DNA from: Candidatus Aenigmatarchaeota archaeon
Lineage (GTDB): Archaea > Aenigmatarchaeota > Aenigmatarchaeia > Aenigmatarchaeales > DAIDAN01
Assembly (NCBI GenBank): GCA_027310605.1
Contig: DAIDAN010000028.1
Coordinates: forward strand, 1 to 7,868
Length of the DNA stretch: 7,868 bases
Direction of reading: 5' to 3'
Shown: positions 1-4,634 of the stretch, one piece after another
Numbering within the stretch: position 1 is the first letter of the stretch
How the letters are laid out: each line of letters opens with the position of its first letter
The notes under the pieces: model-generated
Told to the model about the DNA's origin: nothing
Database searches by the model: none
Seen by the model: the letters and a program-made list of their open reading frames with translations, nothing else
Program-made: the position numbers and the translations under genes

Positions 1-741
1 GTATTTCGTATAATCATATTGTTTTTCCTGCAAAGAAGTAGAATCTTTTTCATCGTGTCCCGCTATCGCTGAAAGCAAAAGCGAACAGTCATAAACGGAT
101 TTCCCGATGCATCCAATCTTGTCCAAAGAGTTCGCGTAATCTATCAAGCCGTATCGCGAGACCAAACCGTAAGTCGGCGTCAGCCCGACTGCGCCGCAAA
201 AACTCGCCGGCGCGCTTATGCTTCCTCCCGTGCTTTCCGCGAGCGCGATATGAGGAAAGTTCGCAGCGGCGGTTATTGCCCCGGCTCCGCCCGAAGAGCC
301 GCCAGCGCTTCTCTCCAAGTCAAATGGGTTTTTTGGAATTGCGAAACCGATTCCGACATTGACGGAGAAGCCGCCGAACCCGAACTCGTCCATCGAGGTC
401 TTGCCAAGGATTTGTCCGCCTTCTTTTTTTATCCGCGCGACCGCTGTCGCGTCAAACGGCGGGACATAATTATGAAGAATTTTCGAGCCTGCCGTGCTTG
501 CCAGCCCGCGCGTGCAGATGTTGTCTTTGATTGATATGGGAAGGTATTGAATGATTTGATTTTTTGCTGGCTGCGGTTTTTTATCGATTTTTGGGAATTC
601 ATTGTTTATCGTTATGAAACAATCCAGTTTCTTGTTCAATCGCTCCGCTTCACCTGCGACTTTTGCGGAAAAGTCAGCGAAACCAATCTCGCCGGCTTTA
701 ACCTTATCCAAGAATTCGCGGACGGAGATGTCGTAATTCAT
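1..741 (-). CDS. gatA: Asp-tRNA(Asn)/Glu-tRNA(Gln) amidotransferase subunit A, partial (C-terminus beyond window)
   Basis: Amidase-signature glutaminase subunit of the GatCAB complex. It releases ammonia from glutamine for conversion of misacylated Asp-tRNA(Asn) or Glu-tRNA(Gln) in the cytoplasm. My translation gives 247 codons before the window edge, about half of the usual 450-490 residues. The Ser-cisSer-Lys triad is visible: Lys72 in SIKDN, Ser150 in GGSSGG, and nucleophile Ser174 in TGGSISAPASFCG. The stretches MDEFGFGGFSVN and LTPTYGLVSRYGLIDYANS are typical of archaeal GatA. The ATG at 741 follows a GAAGTGATTCC sequence resembling the archaeal anti-SD complement GGAGGTGATCC, and that sequence overlaps the end of cutA. 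It is the third gene of a gatC-cutA-gatA operon. In archaea GatDE usually makes Gln-tRNA, so an Asn-tRNA role is likely (inference). gatB is not in the window. Confidence 0.95.
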   Translation of the reverse strand, partial: MNYDISVREFLDKVKAGEIGFADFSAKVAGEAERLNKKLDCFITINNEFPKIDKKPQPAKNQIIQYLPISIKDNICTRGLASTAGSKILHNYVPPFDATAVARIKKEGGQILGKTSMDEFGFGGFSVNVGIGFAIPKNPFDLERSAGGSSGGAGAITAAANFPHIALAESTGGSISAPASFCGAVGLTPTYGLVSRYGLIDYANSLDKIGCIGKSVYDCSLLLSAIAGHDEKDSTSLQEKQYDYTKY

Positions 742-747
742 GGGGAA

Positions 748-1050
748 TCACTTCGTAACCTCGCCAATCCATTTCAAGTATTTATCAGCTGCTTTTTCAA
801 CATTCAAAACTATTATCTCCGGATTATCATAAGAATGAATCTGTCTTATTTTTTCAATTAACTCGTCAGCCAATTCATCTCTCGTCTTTATTATCAGCAG
901 CGCCTCGTTTTCTTTTTCTATTTTTCCGTTCCACCAATAAACACTTTTTGCGTTTGTTATGCTTATGCAGGCGCACAACCTTTCTTCAAGCAGTTTTCGC
1001 ACCAGGGTTTCAGATTCTTTTTCAGAACAAGTTGTTAAAACGATTCTCAT
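748..1050 (-). CDS. cutA: CutA1 family protein (divalent-ion tolerance type)
   Basis: 100 residues, the normal length for the small trimeric ferredoxin-fold CutA family. The N-terminal strand MRIVLTTCSEKES is followed by the family's central motif, YWWNGKIEKENEALLIIKT at about residues 38-56 (family pattern YxWxGKIxxxxExLLIIKT). The C-terminal part, HSYDNPEIIVLNVEKAADKYLKWI, corresponds to the usual HPYEVPEI...YLxWI, with Ser and Asp-Asn replacing the usual Pro and Glu-Val. CutA proteins are linked to copper and other metal tolerance in bacteria, but their biochemical role is unsettled. The gene lies 6 nt after the gatC stop and 6 nt before the gatA start, so it is almost certainly co-transcribed and probably translationally coupled. 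Nothing in the sequence shows a functional tie to tRNA amidation. Confidence 0.93.
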   Translation of the reverse strand: MRIVLTTCSEKESETLVRKLLEERLCACISITNAKSVYWWNGKIEKENEALLIIKTRDELADELIEKIRQIHSYDNPEIIVLNVEKAADKYLKWIGEVTK

Positions 1051-1056
1051 ACCAAA

Positions 1057-1338
1057 TCACACAATCCTCGGTCCTTTAAAGAATCCGCTTTCCTTGTGCT
1101 CCGCGTTCGCGAGCGCCTCGCTTTGCGGAAGGCACTTCTCCTCGGAGTCCTCGCGCATCACATTCGCTATCTGCACTGGCTGGAAAGTAGGCTCAATGCC
1201 TTCCGTCTTCGCCTCGCTTATTTTCGCGAAGCTTTCCGCGACCGCATCCAGCTCTTTCGCGAATTTTTCCTTCTCCTCCTCTGACAGATTCAGCCGCGCG
1301 ATTTTCGCGACATGCTCCACTGTTTTCTGGTCAATCAT
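1057..1338 (-). CDS. gatC: Asp-tRNA(Asn)/Glu-tRNA(Gln) amidotransferase subunit C
   Basis: 93 residues, typical for GatC, the small subunit that wraps around and stabilises GatA. The family opening appears at residues 4-25, QKTVEHVAKIARLNLSEEE. It is followed by the helical KFAKELDAVAESFAKI, the EGIEPTFQP segment and the MREDSEEKCLPQSEALANA stretch (the usual LREDxxxxxLxxexaLxNA). The C-terminal GFFKGPRIV is the expected tail (family gyfkvPrvl). The ATG at 1338 is preceded by an AGAGGTT Shine-Dalgarno at about 6 nt. It is the first gene of a tight minus-strand operon with cutA and gatA. Confidence 0.95.
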   Translation of the reverse strand: MIDQKTVEHVAKIARLNLSEEEKEKFAKELDAVAESFAKISEAKTEGIEPTFQPVQIANVMREDSEEKCLPQSEALANAEHKESGFFKGPRIV

Positions 1339-1344
1339 AATTAG

Positions 1345-1351
1345 AACCTCT
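1345..1351 (-). promoter_or_regulatory. Shine-Dalgarno for gatC
   Basis: On the minus strand the sequence AGAGGTT lies 6 nt before the ATG at 1338. It supports this start over any upstream codon, since the same frame runs into a TAA right after the SD. Confidence 0.7.
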
Positions 1352-1444
1352 TTCCGAATGAGATATACTTCGTATACCTCCGGCTGTTTTCCGATAACTC
1401 CCTTATAGTCAAATTCAACTCAGCGTTTTCGTCCGTTCTGTTTT

Positions 1445-1455
1445 CTTTATTAAAA
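1445..1455 (-). promoter_or_regulatory. Possible TATA box for the gatC operon
   Basis: Minus-sense TTTTAATAAAG resembles the archaeal TATA consensus. It would place the transcript start near 1420-1425, giving a leader of roughly 85 nt that contains the 1363-1377 hairpin and the SD. The whole region is AT-rich, so this is a weak call. Confidence 0.25.
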
Positions 1456-1503
1456 TTATTCTTAACACGAAAACCGCGCTGAAAAATAAAATGTCAAGAT
1501 TAA

Positions 1504-1528
1504 ACAGATGCGACGGTTTTGTTGTTTT
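1504..1528 (+). repeat. Inverted repeat copy upstream of gins51
   Basis: Contains TGCGACGGTTTT at 1509-1520, the exact reverse complement of AAAACCGTCGCA at 2383-2394. Over 25 nt the two copies agree at 20 positions by my count. The pair brackets gins51. Confidence 0.6.
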
Positions 1529-1570
1529 GTATAATTGTTCTGCAAGTTTTTAAGCCTGAAATTTATCGAA

Positions 1571-1580
1571 CTTAAATAAA
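1571..1580 (+). promoter_or_regulatory. Possible TATA box for gins51
   Basis: CTTAAATAAA resembles the archaeal TATA element. It predicts a start near 1600 and a leader of about 50 nt carrying the GAGG at 1642-1645. A second AT-rich candidate, ATATATTA, lies at 1591-1598, so the exact box is uncertain. Confidence 0.35.
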
Positions 1581-1652
1581 TTGGTTTTACATATATTATC
1601 ATATTTGTCGCATTAAAGCGGCTATATTATTTTTCTGTTAAGAGGCGAGAAT

Positions 1653-2351
1653 GTGACGGAGCTGATAACCTACGACACGATAAGGAAGGCGCACCGCGCG
1701 GAGAAGCAGGAGCTCGCGCTGCAAAGGCTTCCCGGGGAATTCTTCACGATGGTCCGCGGCTGGCTTGACCATAAGCAGAACACGCAGAAAGATATCGCAT
1801 CGTTGCGGGAGACAGAGAGCGTGAAAAGGCTTCTTGTCGACCTCATTAACAGAAGGCAGACAAAAATTGTAACGGCCGCGCTGCACACCGTCCGCGGAGA
1901 TGTGCCGCCGAAGGACATGACGCTTGACGAGGAAAAGTTTTTTGACGGGCTTGTGAACATGCTCAAGAAAGCGGGGCAGGAAGTGAAGGAGCGGATGTTC
2001 GGCTACGACGGCATAATAGAGGAGAAGCTGGAATCCGCGAGGGCAATGGTGGAGGAGATGAAAACGGCGGCCGCAACGGAAAACAATAATGTTACTCAAA
2101 AAACAATCGCGAAAAATAACGCTGATGTTCGCAATACGGATTCAGTTCAAGGAACCGGCGCCGATAAGATCGTTTCCGGAAATTCAATCCATAACGATTC
2201 CTTAATGAAATTAAAAATAATTACAGACTTCCCGAGCTTCGTTGACGCTGAGATGAAAACGCACGGCCCGTTCAGGGCGGGCGCGGAGGCGGAGCTTCCG
2301 AACGATGTCGCCCAGATTTTGCTTTCGAGAAAGGTTGCGGAAAAGATATGA
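1653..2351 (+). CDS. gins51: DNA replication complex GINS subunit, Gins51 type
   Basis: 232 residues with the A-B domain order of the Sld5/Psf1 (Gins51, Gins15) group. GINS bridges MCM helicase and RecJ-like/Cdc45 protein in the replicative CMG complex. The A domain (about 1-135) shows LPGEFFTMVRGWLD at 26-39 and the conserved helix NRRQTKIVTAAL at 66-77, followed by LTxEE-like TLDEEKFFDGLV. A low-complexity Asn/Thr/Ala linker (about 138-183) leads to the small beta-rich B domain at 186-232, with KIITDFPSFVD, HGPFRAG, AELPNDVAQILLSR and a final VAEKI, the usual Gins51 ending. The start is GTG at 1653, with GAGG about 7 nt upstream. It is followed by a T-rich tract and the PDCD5 gene. In archaea lacking Gins23, Gins51 can form a homotetramer; whether that holds here cannot be seen. 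Confidence 0.88.
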   Translation: MTELITYDTIRKAHRAEKQELALQRLPGEFFTMVRGWLDHKQNTQKDIASLRETESVKRLLVDLINRRQTKIVTAALHTVRGDVPPKDMTLDEEKFFDGLVNMLKKAGQEVKERMFGYDGIIEEKLESARAMVEEMKTAAATENNNVTQKTIAKNNADVRNTDSVQGTGADKIVSGNSIHNDSLMKLKIITDFPSFVDAEMKTHGPFRAGAEAELPNDVAQILLSRKVAEKI

Positions 2352-2374
2352 ATGAATAATTACGAATAAACGTT

Positions 2375-2399
2375 GAAACAGTAAAACCGTCGCAACTGA
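2375..2399 (-). repeat. Inverted repeat copy downstream of gins51
   Basis: Partner of the repeat at 1504-1528 in the opposite orientation, with an exact 12-nt core at 2383-2394. It begins 24 nt after the gins51 stop and runs directly into a T8 tract. Confidence 0.6.
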
Positions 2400-2412
2400 T
2401 TTTTTTTATTTT
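2400..2412 (+). terminator. T-rich terminator after gins51
   Basis: Eight consecutive T (2400-2407), then ATTTT, 49 nt after the gins51 stop. Oligo-T tracts are typical archaeal transcription termination signals. It suggests the PDCD5 gene may use its own promoter in 2413-2490, where I see AT-rich sequence but no clear single TATA box. Confidence 0.4.
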
Positions 2413-2499
2413 CAAGATTATTATGGTTTTCGGATTAGGGGTAATAATAAAAATAAAACATATCGGCTGAAAATGCAAAATAAAATAACGGGGATTTTT

Positions 2500-2766
2500 A
2501 TGGATTACAGCCAGGGCATAACGCCCGAGCAGTACGCGCAGGCCGAGCAGGTGAAGAAGGCGCTGCTGCGGCAAATCCTGACGAAAGAGGCGCTCGAGCG
2601 GATAGGGCGCGTGAGGATGGCGAACCCCAACCTTGCCGCGCAGCTTGAGCTTTACCTGATACAGCTTTATCAGGCAGGACAGCTGAAGGAGGCGGTGACG
2701 GACGAGAAGCTGAAGCAGATTCTGGACTTGCTCACGAAAAAGCGCGAGTGGAGGATAAGGAGATGA
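2500..2766 (+). CDS. PDCD5-family DNA-binding protein (TFAR19 homologue)
   Basis: 88 residues from the ATG at 2500; an in-frame ATG at 2473 would add nine. I prefer 2500 because GGGGAT lies 5 nt before it and MDYSQGITPEQYAQAEQVKK is a sensible helical N-terminus. The family core is clear: ALLRQILTKEALERIGRVRM (21-40), ANPNLAAQLELYLIQLYQAG (41-60), then LKQILDLLTKKREWRIRR (71-88), matching the archaeal PDCD5 pattern xLRxILTpEARERLxRixLvrPelAxqvExxLixLaqxG...iRi. Archaeal members are usually about 110 residues, so the flexible N-terminal helix is short here. Archaeal homologues bind DNA and are often encoded beside S19e and L39e. Here the next plus-strand genes begin only after a convergent kinase gene. 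Confidence 0.88.
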   Translation: MDYSQGITPEQYAQAEQVKKALLRQILTKEALERIGRVRMANPNLAAQLELYLIQLYQAGQLKEAVTDEKLKQILDLLTKKREWRIRR

Positions 2767-2787
2767 TTCGCTTAAGCCCGCGGTTAT

Positions 2788-3720
2788 TTATCTTGCTCCA
2801 ATACGCGAGACAATCTCTGCGGCTTTTCTTGATGCAGCGATTCCAGCACTTTCTGTATCCTCTCCCGATGCGAGGTGCGCGAGGAATGTGCCAAGATAAG
2901 CGTCGCCAGCGCCATTCGTATTTACAATCTCCGCGGGGAACGCCGGAATCCTGTATTCTTTATGGTTGTCAACAATCAGGGAGCCTTCCGCGCCGAGCTT
3001 TATGATGGAAGTCCTGCAGAGATTTTCAAGCTCGTCCTGCGCGTAATCCAAGCTGCCGGAAAGCGCTTCAGCTTCGCCAAGGTTCGCAACAGCTATATCA
3101 ACATAATCGGCGAGCAGGCGCCTCATGAACTTCCTGTTTGATGATACGTGCGGCGCATTCGCGAAATCGAACGATATCCTTGCACCCGCTTTTCTTGCAG
3201 CCTTCATCGCGTGCAGCACCGCGGATTTTTGCGGCTCGGCCTCAAATGCATAAAGGCTTGTGTGAAGATACTTGACGTTTTCGATGATACCAATATCCAA
3301 GTCATCAACAGTGTAATTGTAAGTCTGGCCCCCTTCAAAGAGGAACGTCCGCTCCCCGTCGGGCGTTATCAAGGTGTAGCAGACGCCTGTGTTGCCGAAC
3401 TTTCTTGGCAGATAAGGGTCAACGCCGTTCTTTTGAAAGTCGTTCCTTATCATCAGGCCGGCGTCGTCTTTCCCGACTGTTCCGAGGAACGCGGTTTTTG
3501 CGCCTGCGCCTGCTGCATGGATGGCAACGTTTGCTCCCGAGCCTCCGGGAAACACGATCGCACCGCTCTGCCTGAAATATTTTTCTATCCTGCCTTTCCT
3601 GCTGCCCAGAGGCGAACTTGTCCCTTTTTGCATGCCGAGCGCGGCTATGTCGGAGTCTTCGACATTCAGAAGAATGTCCAAAACAGCGTTCTCAACAACA
3701 ACTACGTCATATTGATTCAT
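2788..3720 (-). CDS. PfkB-family sugar/nucleoside kinase, adenosine-kinase-like
   Basis: 310 residues from the ATG at 3720. Members transfer phosphate from ATP to a hydroxymethyl group of a sugar or nucleoside. The N-terminus YDVVVVENAVLDILLNV corresponds to the family's YDVxGxGNAxVDxLxxV. Signature 1 is GGSGANVAIHAAG at 59-71. The Mg-binding N-x-x-E motif lies in VANLGEAEAL (211-220). Signature 2 is NTNGAGDAYLGTF at 267-279, with catalytic base Asp273 and Asn in place of the usual first Asp. The C-terminal AAEIVSRIGAR resembles the adenosine-kinase-like subgroup ending (AAEVISHIGAR). Upstream in-frame starts at 3735 (ATG) and 3753 (TTG) exist, but the TATA-like box at 3739-3753 puts the transcript start at or near 3720, suggesting a leaderless mRNA. 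It is convergent with the PDCD5 gene, 21 nt apart. Adenosine, inosine/guanosine, cytidine or ribose are all possible substrates. Confidence 0.87.
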   Translation of the reverse strand: MNQYDVVVVENAVLDILLNVEDSDIAALGMQKGTSSPLGSRKGRIEKYFRQSGAIVFPGGSGANVAIHAAGAGAKTAFLGTVGKDDAGLMIRNDFQKNGVDPYLPRKFGNTGVCYTLITPDGERTFLFEGGQTYNYTVDDLDIGIIENVKYLHTSLYAFEAEPQKSAVLHAMKAARKAGARISFDFANAPHVSSNRKFMRRLLADYVDIAVANLGEAEALSGSLDYAQDELENLCRTSIIKLGAEGSLIVDNHKEYRIPAFPAEIVNTNGAGDAYLGTFLAHLASGEDTESAGIAASRKAAEIVSRIGAR

Positions 3721-3738
3721 ACCTTGCTCTTGCATTCC

Positions 3739-3753
3739 GAAAAATATATACAA
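3739..3753 (-). promoter_or_regulatory. TATA box of the PfkB kinase gene
   Basis: Minus-sense TTGTATATATTTTTC is a strong archaeal TATA-like element centred about 27 nt before the ATG at 3720. The spacing predicts a leaderless or nearly leaderless transcript. Confidence 0.6.
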
Positions 3754-3770
3754 GCACGTTCCGGCGTAAC

Positions 3771-3779
3771 ATATTTAAG
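3771..3779 (+). promoter_or_regulatory. Possible TATA box for the small ORF
   Basis: ATATTTAAG, divergent from the kinase promoter, predicts a transcript start near 3800 and a leader of about 25-30 nt carrying the strong SD at 3817-3823. Confidence 0.35.
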
Positions 3780-3816
3780 CGTTGAAATCAGAATAAGTTT
3801 TGCCAAAAAGATGAGT

Positions 3817-3823
3817 AGGTGAT
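3817..3823 (+). promoter_or_regulatory. Strong Shine-Dalgarno for the small ORF
   Basis: AGGTGAT, seven consecutive bases complementary to the archaeal 16S rRNA 3' end, 5 nt before the ATG at 3829. It is the best SD in the window and a good reason to treat the 62-codon ORF as real. Confidence 0.75.
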
Positions 3824-3828
3824 AAACA

Positions 3829-4017
3829 ATGGATTTTCAAGATTTGAATATTCAAGATTTAATAGAAATTGACGAACAAAATAAAAAAGAATATGATGCA
3901 ACTATACACTTACCTGAAGATAAATTAAGAGATGATGGAGTTCTTGAATTATTATTAGATGAAACCATCAAAATGAAAGTTTATATTCATAAAAAAAGGC
4001 ATTTTAGATTATTTTAG
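3829..4017 (+). CDS. Small hypothetical protein, AT-rich
   Basis: 62 residues, not recognised. The N-terminal half is acidic (MDFQDLNIQDLIEIDEQ), followed by YDATIHLPEDKLRDDGVLELLLDETIKMKVYIHKKRHFRLF, which reads like alternating helices and a strand with a basic tail. No transmembrane segment, cysteine pair or known motif is visible. Codons are strongly A/T-ending (TTA, GAT, GAA, AAA, ATT), unlike the G/C-ending codons of rpl39e, ftsZ and the kinase, suggesting recent acquisition or weak selection. A run of seven A near the end (residues 54-56) could hide a one-base slip: the alternative frame ends in HKKGILDYFR. The excellent SD supports translation. It lies just upstream of rpl39e, and the rpl39e TATA-like box abuts its stop codon. 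Confidence 0.6.
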   Translation: MDFQDLNIQDLIEIDEQNKKEYDATIHLPEDKLRDDGVLELLLDETIKMKVYIHKKRHFRLF

Positions 4018-4027
4018 ATAAATATAT
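4018..4027 (+). promoter_or_regulatory. TATA box for rpl39e
   Basis: ATAAATATAT begins immediately after the stop of the small ORF and is centred about 25 nt before the rpl39e ATG. This fits an independent promoter and a very short leader. Confidence 0.5.
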
Positions 4028-4031
4028 TATG

Positions 4032-4047
4032 AAATATCGTGATATTT
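4032..4047 (+). promoter_or_regulatory. Perfect palindrome abutting the rpl39e start
   Basis: AAATATC-GT-GATATTT: two perfect 7-nt arms around a 2-nt centre, ending directly before the ATG at 4048 and containing the GTGAT SD core. In DNA it could be a repressor site; in RNA, arms this close together form a hairpin only after losing inner pairs. Confidence 0.5.
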
Positions 4048-4212
4048 ATGCCAATAAAGTTTCTCGGGAAGAAATTGAGATTGATAGCCGCAGCGAAGAG
4101 GAAGGATGCGCCGCGCTGGGCTGACCTGAAGAAGTACGGCAAGCGCGCGCGGACGCGCAGAATCCGCGTCTACTCGACAAAGCACTGGCGCAGAGGGAGG
4201 CTGAAGAAGTAA
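4048..4212 (+). CDS. rpl39e: Large ribosomal subunit protein L39e
   Basis: 54 residues, too short for routine ORF lists but clear by composition and motif. L39e lines the peptide exit tunnel of archaeal and eukaryotic ribosomes. The translation starts MPIKFLGKKLRLIAAAKRKD, continues APRWADLKKYGKRARTRR (the family's APxWVxxKTxRRVRxNxxRR) and ends TKHWRRGRLKK, matching the conserved RHWRRSKLKL tail. It is about four residues longer than the common 50-51 residue archaeal forms. About 40% of residues are Lys or Arg. The ATG at 4048 has a TATA-like box about 25 nt upstream and a GTGAT overlapping a palindrome. L31e and aIF6, its usual downstream neighbours, are absent; a hairpin field follows instead. 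Confidence 0.93.
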   Translation: MPIKFLGKKLRLIAAAKRKDAPRWADLKKYGKRARTRRIRVYSTKHWRRGRLKK

Positions 4213-4320
4213 ATCAGGCAAACTCCGCCAGAAACATCCGCGCAGTCCTATATTCTTCAGAAGATAAAAGCTTATAAGCAACCTTCCTGCAATTGTTTTT
4301 ACCGGTTCCTTCAGAAATCG
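4213..4320. other. Intergenic stretch after rpl39e
   Basis: No gene seen. It contains the palindrome GCTTATAAGC at 4270-4279, which also resembles a TATA box and could in principle start a transcript near 4300 into the hairpin field. Confidence 0.3.
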
Positions 4321-4347
4321 AACTTTGCTTGGCGGCAAAGTTTTTTT
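4321..4347 (+). terminator. Hairpin A with T7 tract (loop TTGGCG)
   Basis: Perfect 8-bp stem AACTTTGC (4321-4328) / GCAAAGTT (4335-4342) with loop TTGGCG, running into T7 at 4341-4347. It looks like a hairpin-plus-T terminator about 110 nt after rpl39e and is also the first member of a hairpin series with the same loop. Confidence 0.5.
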
Positions 4348-4350
4348 GCC

Positions 4351-4372
4351 TTAAACTGTTGGCGCAGTTTAA
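4351..4372 (+). repeat. Hairpin B (loop TTGGCG)
   Basis: Perfect 8-bp stem TTAAACTG / CAGTTTAA with loop TTGGCG at 4359-4364. The loop is identical to hairpin A; the stem is different. Confidence 0.65.
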
Positions 4373-4404
4373 TGCGAATTGCAACACAAATCATAGGTTC
4401 TGAT

Positions 4405-4422
4405 TTCGGATTGGCGTCCGAA
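4405..4422 (+). repeat. Hairpin C (loop TTGGCG)
   Basis: Perfect 6-bp stem TTCGGA / TCCGAA with loop TTGGCG at 4411-4416. It is the third hairpin with this loop within 102 nt. Confidence 0.6.
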
Positions 4423-4439
4423 TTGGCTTGAACAGCCAA
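4423..4439 (+). repeat. Hairpin D (loop TGAAC)
   Basis: Perfect 6-bp stem TTGGCT / AGCCAA with loop TGAAC, stacked directly on hairpin C. The TTGAAC segment recurs in hairpins at 7522-7544 and around 4724. Confidence 0.5.
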
Positions 4440-4634
4440 AAGTAGGTCGAACAAAACCTGAATTCTTAAGATTTGTTTCTTCAGTTTCTTGTCCGCAGGT
4501 CATAATTATCGCTAGCGCTATAAAAGCGTTTTGCTTCTCTGGCATATATTTCAAAAAATATGGTTTTTCAAAAAACCTTGCGATAATTCGCATTACGGCG
4601 CGCATTGGATTCCAAAAGCGATACGATATGGATT

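Larger units (their letters stand above)
1339..1652. other. Divergent intergenic region between gatC and gins51
   Basis: 314 nt without a convincing gene. It holds the gatC leader, including GTATAC-GAA-GTATAT (minus sense, 1363-1377), which can form a 6-bp hairpin just before the SD. It also holds AT-rich tracts for both promoters and one copy (1504-1528) of an inverted repeat whose partner lies after gins51. A plus-strand reading frame through it overlaps gatC antisense and has no SD. Confidence 0.6.
4370..4595. repeat. 226-nt nested inverted-repeat block
   Basis: The outer arms TAATGCGAATT (4370-4380) and AATTCGCATTA (4585-4595) are perfect 11-nt complements. Inside are AATTATCGC (4504-4512) with GCGATAATT (4580-4588), a perfect 9-nt pair competing for part of the same right arm; ACAAATC near 4386 with GATTTGT near 4470; hairpins C and D; and two short TTT-CAAA hairpins at 4546-4577. 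It could be a structured RNA or a DNA repeat element. No protein gene is supported here. Confidence 0.5.

Noticed and set aside
1363..1377. ATATACTTCGTATAC resembles one arm of a loxP site.
   Set aside because: Only one arm is present, with one inserted base and no spacer or second arm. It is better explained as a short hairpin in the gatC leader.
3148..3822. 224-codon plus-strand frame over the kinase gene.
   Set aside because: Antisense to the PfkB gene whose signatures are clear; Cys-rich shadow translation with no SD.
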